Origin: Pezizomycotina sp. ARF18
Taxonomy: Eukaryota > Ascomycota
NCBI GenBank assembly: GCA_002224055.1
Contig: AZLU01000107.1
Coordinates: 1-64,000 of the forward strand
Direction: 5' to 3'
DNA length: 64,000 nucleotides
Shown here: piece by piece, positions 57,584 to 64,000 of the stretch
Layout: every line of letters begins with the position of its first letter
Position numbering within the stretch: position 1 is the first letter of the stretch
Program-made: the position numbers and the translations under genes
Notes under the pieces: generated by a model
What the model saw: only the letters and a program-made list of their open reading frames with translations
What the model was told of the DNA's origin: nothing
Database searches by the model: none

Positions 57584-58926
57584 TCAAGTTATATATCGGC
57601 CCACCTTCACCCACTCCTTCACCTTCTGGCACCAGGCTTCCCACCACCTCCTTTCCCTCCTCCCGTTCAGCGCGATAATACCACTGATCAGCCCGCTCCC
57701 GCAAAGTCCGTAATCACGATGCCACCCGGATTCCGCCTCTCCCCCTTTTCTTCTAACCACCCCCAATCTTCTCCAGCGTCCGCTCATTCATCCCTCTTCC
57801 ACTCATGCCTTCTCATCCCCATTCGCCACAATCCTCGCCAAACCTTTGGACTATTCCCGCTCAATGCGTCAAAAACAATGGCCTCCTCCCTTTCTTATCC
57901 GCCAGCGTCGAATGCACTTTATCCATGTGAGTCGATATTACGTCCCATTTGTGTTGCATCGCGGACGGTTGCGGAACGTACCAGTCGTCTTCCAGGTCGA
58001 TGACGCCGGATGACCAGGGTATACCGATGTGTGGCGCGTTGGCGAATTCTGTGAGAAGGAGGAATTTACCGCGGAGTTGGCTGAGGGTTGGTATTACGGG
58101 TTGGAGCTGGCCGGAGGAGTCGAGCTTGTAGGAGGCTGTGTAGAGGTGCGTGGAGAAGACTGTGCTGGTCTTTTTGTTCGAGAAGCGGTAGTAGTTGAAG
58201 GTGGAGGCAACGGGGCGGGTTGATACGAGGCGTTTTTGGAGGCTGGTTGAGGAGGAGGAGGGGTCGAGTGACCGCTGGATCTTCAAACTTCTACTGCCTT
58301 TCTCTTGCTTGCTTGCTTCATACCCTTCGTGATCGGAGAGTATATCGTAGACTTCTCCCTCATCCGATTGTACTTCCCGCTTCAAGTTCAGGCTCACTTT
58401 ATGACTAACCTTCACGAAATCCGGCTTTCCGAACCCTTCATCCTTCAACCTTACAATCACAACTCCCCCTCATTCTCCCTCAAAAACCTCCCCAACTCTT
58501 CAATCACGCTACTAAACCTCTGCCCGTCGGTAGGAAATTATGCACCAGGCTAAACCTATTCCCCACGTGCTTACCCTGATATCGATGTACCGTATTCCAG
58601 CGTTCAGCTGTACGGATAGATTGTACGATTGCGTTTGACCGATGGGGCCTAGAGCGGGGGAGTAGGACATCGTGTCGTGCGTGCCGGGTATCGTTATGGA
58701 TGTTATCGGGCGTTGAGGGAGTGTTGATAGCCAGGTGGGGGCGTGGAGCGAGGAGAGGTCGTTGGAGGGGGAGTGCAGGGAGAGGCGGTAGTCGGATAGG
58801 GTGGAGCGGAAGGAGATCCACGTTGATTTTATGTAGGAAGTTATGGAGGGTTGGGGCGAGGAGGGCGGAGGCTGGGGACGAGAGGAGGGAGGCAGTGAGG
58901 AGGAGCGACGCAGATAAGAGGCGCAT
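57584..58926 (-). CDS. Secreted PI-PLC-like phosphodiesterase
   Basis: A protein with the X domain of phosphatidylinositol-specific phospholipase C, bacterial/fungal single-domain type. The start at 58926 gives the signal peptide MRLLSASLLLTASLLSSPAS. In a shifted frame follow WISFRSTLSDYRLSLHSPSN and the X-domain entry SITIPGTHDTMSYSP, whose His is the first catalytic residue. NLSIQLNAGIRYIDIR ends exon 1 at a GTAAGC donor near 58568, and this Arg-Tyr-Ile-Asp-x-Arg motif is diagnostic. After the intron come FSSVIEELGRFLRENEGEL, VIVRLKDEGFGKPDF, a long insert, LSQLRGKFLLLTEFANAPHI and, near the end, GGIVITDFAG and GLISGIIALNGRRERR with a stop at 57584. About 430 residues. The catalytic role is inferred from family; the second catalytic His is not clearly placed. 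Frame slips are in GC runs. Confidence 0.85.
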
Positions 58927-60619
58927 TTTGCTGACTAGTATTAGCGCTGTAGAGGCCAACTCAACGCGACGTCACAACGAAAGAGAAAGCTTCTTAGGGT
59001 TATTCTAGGTAGCTAGCATACAAGAGTCGCTCGAGTACGAGCGCAATTGCGATAAATAGTCATCATTTATATCTCTCCCTGGATATATATATCACCCATG
59101 GCGTTTCCACCCGATTTTCTGGGGAGCTTTCATGCGGAAATAACAGTGTATCAAGCAACAAGAGATTTCTAAGTATCTGAGAAGCAATCCAATCGTCATT
59201 CGGCAGATGCAGGCGAAAGGAGCGTTTCTCCTTCCCTTCTCGAAAACAGTGTTGGAGTCGCAGAGAGTGCATGAAGCATTGAAATAAAGGAGCGAAATTT
59301 TCAAATTTTACCCGAATTTTGTTTCACCAGTGTAGCCAATGCAATCTTCTGAGCATGCGGCGCTCCCTAATCTCACATCAAGCAGACTATTTACTTGAAA
59401 GGGGTTCTGACGGAGGATCACTCGTGGCTTTTTGAGTCCATTTTCAATAGCATGTTGCTCCCTTCCGTAATAAAACCTTTATCAAGCAGACGAGACTGAC
59501 TCCCAGTCTAGCAATCATTATATTAGAGGCCGGGGTCAATTGAAGATGATTCGTTACAAACGTGGTCGGCCGCCGTGTTGTTCCTTCAACGAATACCAGT
59601 ACCCGTTCTCGATTCCGCAGCGTTGAGCTCTTGGGCTGTCAGCGTAAAAAGTGATTCTAAAGCGGCTCGCGCGACGCCGAGGAAAGCCAGGTACATAGAT
59701 GCAACATGATTCGCGGTGAGCCGTTCAGAAGCTTTGGGCTTGCCTAAGCTTTTCTTGCGTTAATAAATCATGAGAGCGGCCGGTAAACCGTTCTTCGGAG
59801 GAATTGCTCCCGAGTTACTTGGGTAACCAGTCATTTAGTAAGCATGTCATGAAAGGGCATTGAGTCTACATCCCTCATTCAGATTCCGCGACGTTTACTG
59901 GGCTCCTCAGGAGATATGATTCGGTTCATCTCCCGTGAGGCATTTCGTACCACGCTGCAGTGACGCAGGTGATTTTGGTTTTCGAGGATTCTAGAGAAGG
60001 AAATATACTCAGAGTACAATGCTCTCGATAAGCGGAACTAGTCGGCTCCAGGGAGAAGCATGAAATGCCTTGGCCGGATGTCAAACGGGCCGGGGTCCGA
60101 GGCGTCTTTAAGAAGCTGGACAATGGCGGATTGATTGGTTAGAGATATTGACAGTCAAAGACCTGATGCTGGAAGCGCAGAAACTTTGGTGAGAACTACC
60201 GCGAATATTGGCTCCCTATCTGCATGGAGAACTCTTAACATTTCTTTGTTTGCGAGATTGTCCTCGTCTTAATTTTGTAATATTCGTCCCTGCTGATATT
60301 GAGGTCGATATTGAGGTTGATATCATAACATTACACACTGAGCTCTCATGGGTTTCCAATAATCGAGCATTATGATTTACCAGATATCATGGAAATTGCT
60401 TCAGGTATCTTGTTTTTGGATTACAGTAGAAAAATCTAAAATACAACGAATTGGCATCTGATAGGATATTCTTTTTTCAGTAGTTTAACGGTGCTATTGC
60501 ATCACGTTGCGTGAGGATGAATCAAAAGAAACTAAAATAGATACATTGCGAAAACATTCTTTGTATCCGAGGCCCTACGTTTAGAGGGCATCACCGAGAT
60601 ATTCATTGTTGGCGAGCAT
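58927..60619. other. Intergenic region
   Basis: About 1.7 kb between two minus-strand genes. Short frames (59063-59304, 59926-60123) are not protein-like. No repeats or RNA genes were recognised. Confidence 0.45.
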
Positions 60620-61751
60620 TTACTCGCACTTGCACCAAGCCAGGTTTCCTGGCTGGACGTGGCACTTCCATACCTTACCGGCGGGACACCGTCCTTCATG
60701 TTCCTCTTCTCCTTGCGCATCGGCGCGCAGAAGCAATCGTCGTTATGCGTGACGGGATTCCACTCACAGTCCGGATGGAAGGGCGGGCTGCAATGCGGCA
60801 GACCCTCGATCTCCGCCCTCTTCGCCTTGAACGGGGGGCGCAAAAGCACTCGTTCTGTGCGTTTTGGGGTTCCACTCGCAGTCCGGGCGGTAAGGCGGGA
60901 TGCAGTGGGGATCCTGCGGTCTCGGGTCTCTTATCTATGACCTTCAGGTCGCGCTTCTTGTCGCAGACCGTCCAGCAGCTGGTGTGGCCGTTGCCGTAGT
61001 AGTCGCACTCTTTGTGGCAACCGGCTCTCGTCTCGGCGGCTTCGAGTTCAGCGGAGTGGCGTCACGCTTAGCTTTCTTACCGCAGTCCCAGTAGCACCAG
61101 TTGTGTCCATTACCGAAACTTTCACAAACCTTCTGACACCCAAGTCTGTCCTCAGTTTGCTCAGGCTCGGGGAGAGCTTCACGTTTGGCTTTCTTATCGC
61201 AGTCCCAGTAACACCAGTTGTGTCCTTGGCCTAAACTCTCACATACTCTATGGCATCCGGGTCTGTCATCGGTTTGCGCAGGTTCAGGAAGAACCGCCTC
61301 TTCGTCTTCGCTTTGTCACAGTCCCAATAGCACCAGTTGTGCCCGTTACCGAAAGTCTCGCATACCCTGTGACAGCCCTTCTCCTGGAGGACTTCGGACC
61401 GCTTCGTCTTGTCGCAGTCCCACCAGCAGGAGACGTGACCGCGGCCGTAGTCCTCGCACTCGCGGTGGCACCCTCGCTTCTCCTTGGAGAAGACTTCGGC
61501 GACGGGTGTGTTGCGCTTGACGACTCCGGGCCAGCATACGCACTCGTTTTGGTTGACGCAGTCGCGATCGTAGCCTTCGGGCAGCCGTTGCCGCGGGCTT
61601 CGAGGGTAGCATCGGTGGAGCGCTTGTCTACGCATTCCCAGTGGCAGGAGTTATGGCCTTGTCCGAGAGATTCGCAGACGTACTTCTTCTCGCAGGCGAC
61701 GGCTTGGCCGACGACCACGGAGGCGAGGATTAGGACGGTGGTGAACTGCAT
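60620..61751 (-). CDS. Secreted Kex2-type precursor with ten cysteine mini-domains
   Basis: The start at 61751 gives the signal peptide MQFTTVLILASVVVGQAVA. The rest is a chain of small cysteine modules, mostly divided by Lys-Arg sites suited to Kex2. Type H, C-x3-C-x9-C-x3-C with an inner G-x-G-H-x-x-C, occurs at about 61632-61680 (first copy, different leading spacing), 61410-61475, 61313-61378, 61193-61259, 61077-61142 and 60958-61022. A clear example is CHRVCETFGNGHNWCYWDC. Type W, C-x7-C-x(5 or 9)-C-x-C, occurs near 61524-61592, 60833-60905, 60730-60800 and 60620-60690, e.g. CPEGYDRDCVNQNECVC. The middle H units repeat every 39 residues or so with acidic/Pro spacers. The reading frame is interrupted a few times, as in most genes here. 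It is likely processed in the Golgi into separate disulfide-bonded peptides and exported. The role is unknown. Confidence 0.8.
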
Positions 61752-64000
61752 ATTTTGCAGATCTAGTAATAAGAAAAAATCATATAAAGAAGAACAAGGT
61801 TGAGGAGAAGACAAGGAGGATTTCGTGATAGTGAAGGCTGATGATGGAAAGAAACGTGAGAACGGACGGGGATTTCGAGTTTGCTTTTATACTTTCTTTT
61901 TAAGTCAATTTAAGCAGGACTATTTTGCACTGTTCCAGACTGAAAGCCATTCGAAAGCTTGGAGTGAAGTGTTCCAGGGGGATGGAAGCACCAGACATGG
62001 TTCATAGAAACGGCCAAGCATCGTGAAGCGCTCGTGGCGAGATATCCATGAGAAAGAAGACAAATAAGCAAAGGCGTGTATTGACAAGTAGGGCAGCTTC
62101 AATATTCTAGAAATAAAACGTCTGCACGACGGTTGGTTGCGCCTACTGCGGAATGAAAAAAATGATACTTTTTCATAGAAACTTCTGACAGAAGTCCGAG
62201 AGTTTGTCCCGAACCTTTTTCCCTAGCAGGAAAGTAACAATCTGCTATATTCTTGGCTTCTGAAGAGGCGCACGAAGTGGAGATTACATACCCATTCTCA
62301 CCATAGACCAATCAGTAAACATTAATCTGACCATATTTTCATTTGCTCTTGGAAGATGTCACTTTTCGGATGTGTCCCACTTTTATCGAGACGCTCGAAC
62401 CTCTTCCTCGTCTTTGAAGTCTGCTATTATGGTTCAATCGCGGGTAGTGATGCCAATGAGTGTATGGTAGTCTTATGGTTCCACAGTTCATAGGGTACCC
62501 TGCCATGGACATACGCAAGAGCGAATAAAGTTTGAGGAGAATAAAAATCAAGCTTCCTATCAAAGTCCCGCATAGCTGGCAACTCTCCAGAGTACATGGC
62601 GCGGAAGCCGTATCGAAATAACATGGCACCGCCCAATCAACAATAAGGATCGACTCTAGGGAAGCGGAATGACTACTAGAAATATATCACGCTTAAGAAC
62701 GGATACTGAGCCATCTCTCGAACTATCAACATATCCGCATATCCGAGTGCAAATGTTTTTTCACCTTCGCACTTCTGAAGATAACTTGGCGGGATACTTT
62801 TTAACACTATCACTGAACGCCAGGAATGCAGCAGTTGCTAACTCATGCAGTAAATGGTAATTAAAGGAACAAGATAAATCACTTAAAACGCTAGGCATCC
62901 CATCCAATCCTCCCAAGGGTATGTCTTCGTTTAACGATAAAGCCCGAACCTACTCTCTACAGATACTTTGACGAGCCGTCCATGTACATGTAAGATTCGT
63001 GTTTTCGGTGGAAATCAAGGGCTTCTCGCGGCTTGTATGGGACGTAATTATTTAATGAAACAGTTTAATCTCTAATGGCAATTCTCCATCCGAAGCTTTC
63101 ATTGAGATGTTTGGTAGAGTAAAGTGGATTGCTGACAAGCTGGGCGGACCCTCCGTACCTGTTTACTTTGTGCCCGTCCAGCATCATGTCGGCATCAGGG
63201 TGGACAGGAAAAAGTGAAAGTAGAAAGAGCACGACTAGTAGCGGAATATCGTTCTTGCATTTCCGAGGCTACCTCGCCGAAATTTAGGAAGTGACGTTTT
63301 CACTTTTGACATCTAGGAAACAGTACCTTTTAGGTGACGGATATGAACGACTTGCTTGACAAGGATGTCCATGGCATTTCGCGATAGCGAGTAGTATATC
63401 CCCGATTATACAGGGATCCGAGTCTATGGAAAGCTTCAAAGATACTACTTGAATTGCACAGACCTCTGCCGAGAAAATCTCATGTAGGTACGATGCATTT
63501 AGTGAAAGGCCACGATAGTCTCGTGATATCATTGTTATTTTTAACTCTATTTAAAAAGGTAAGAAAACATGGCACCGGTCGCGTGGAGATCGCCCTTCCA
63601 AGGAGCAGCAAGCAATAGTTATGAAGAGAAGGACACTACCTGCTTCTTCCGACTTAGGGTAGCCAGAGGATGTAGACCAATATTCAGTATTTGGAATATC
63701 TCTACTATATCCTGAATCTCTATCCACCGTGAAAAAAAGCGGGTCGGCGCTGATTAAATGATTATATATCATTTTTAGCTAATTTATTCGGTATGTCGTC
63801 GTCGTTCTTCGCCAATGCTCCGTCTGACATTTTATCGTAAACGGCAAGAGCTTAAAGCTACAACATTTCAAAAACAGGCACTTATCCCGCTAAATGCCCA
63901 TTTGTGGCTTACTTCAATCCAGATATTACAGGTACGTCCTTTCTCTTATTGCTCTATTTTCTTTTTATATTTTCTTCAGAGGGGGGTCGGGTTTATATAT
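61752..64000. other. Right end, no supported gene
   Basis: About 2.2 kb. The first 150 bases are the probable 5' UTR and promoter of the peptide precursor. The minus-strand frame at 62427-62636 (LPAMRDFDRKLDFYSPQTLF, ALAYVHGRVPYELWNHKTTI) is fairly protein-like and may be an exon of an unrecognised gene. Frames at 63284-63532 and 63551-63772 are weaker. Confidence 0.4.

Noticed and set aside
60620-61751. Homology of the type-H modules to plant alpha-hairpinins
   Set aside because: Only cysteine spacing is shared; residues between cysteines give no further support, so descent is not claimed.
1-64000. tRNA, rRNA and CRISPR features
   Set aside because: I looked for T-loop-like GGTTCGA segments with paired arms, rRNA core sequence and regularly spaced short repeats, and found none that hold up.

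Overview
The window looks like nuclear DNA of a filamentous ascomycete (Pezizomycotina). Genes have short introns with GT..AG ends and CTAAC-like branch sites. Fungal families are present (a CFEM membrane protein, CAP/PR-1 secreted proteins, a PhoD-type phosphatase, a PI-PLC-like protein and many small secreted cysteine-rich proteins). Transposons are flooded with C-to-T/G-to-A changes, the mark of repeat-induced point mutation (RIP). I see no rRNA, convincing tRNA, CRISPR or bacterial-type operon.

Layout. 1-11 kb: aldo-keto reductase (+), secreted PhoD-type phosphatase (+), a small secreted protein (-) and an SLC35F-type transporter (-), separated by gene-free stretches. 11.6-16.7 kb: a tandem array of about 0.9 kb cassettes, each with the same promoter block and a roughly 100-residue protein that has an N-terminal Cys/His motif and an Ala-rich helical tail. 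Five copies and one relic are visible; only the third is open from start to stop. 18-30 kb: an unrecognised coding remnant, a CAP protein with a long Gly-rich tail, a small membrane protein and two small unrecognised genes, with many long A/T runs. 31-41.3 kb: three dispersed minus-strand secreted proteins sharing a cysteine pattern, a CFEM protein, and an unrecognised plus-strand coding stretch with many frame breaks. 43.8-56.6 kb: a transposon-rich, partly AT-rich zone. A Ty1/Copia element with 5-bp target duplications sits in an apparent intron of a minus-strand gene, a Tc1-type element with 38-bp perfect inverted repeats interrupts plus-strand coding sequence, and a RIP-damaged second CAP gene follows. 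57.6-61.8 kb: a PI-PLC-like secreted protein and a secreted multi-peptide precursor.

The most interesting item is the precursor at 60620-61751 (-). After a signal peptide it carries six copies of a C-x3-C-x9-C-x3-C module (the first with a different leading spacing) and four copies of a C-x7-C-x(5 or 9)-C-x-C module. Modules are mostly divided by Lys-Arg sites, the expected cut sites of Kex2. It resembles the Kex2-processed repeat proteins of fungi, but with disulfide-type mini-domains rather than short core peptides.

A general caution: most genes here, including well-constrained enzymes, are interrupted by what look like single missing bases in short homopolymers. This suggests residual long-read assembly errors rather than mass gene death, so coordinates below often span several reading frames. 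Stops in the RIP zone are a separate matter and look real.
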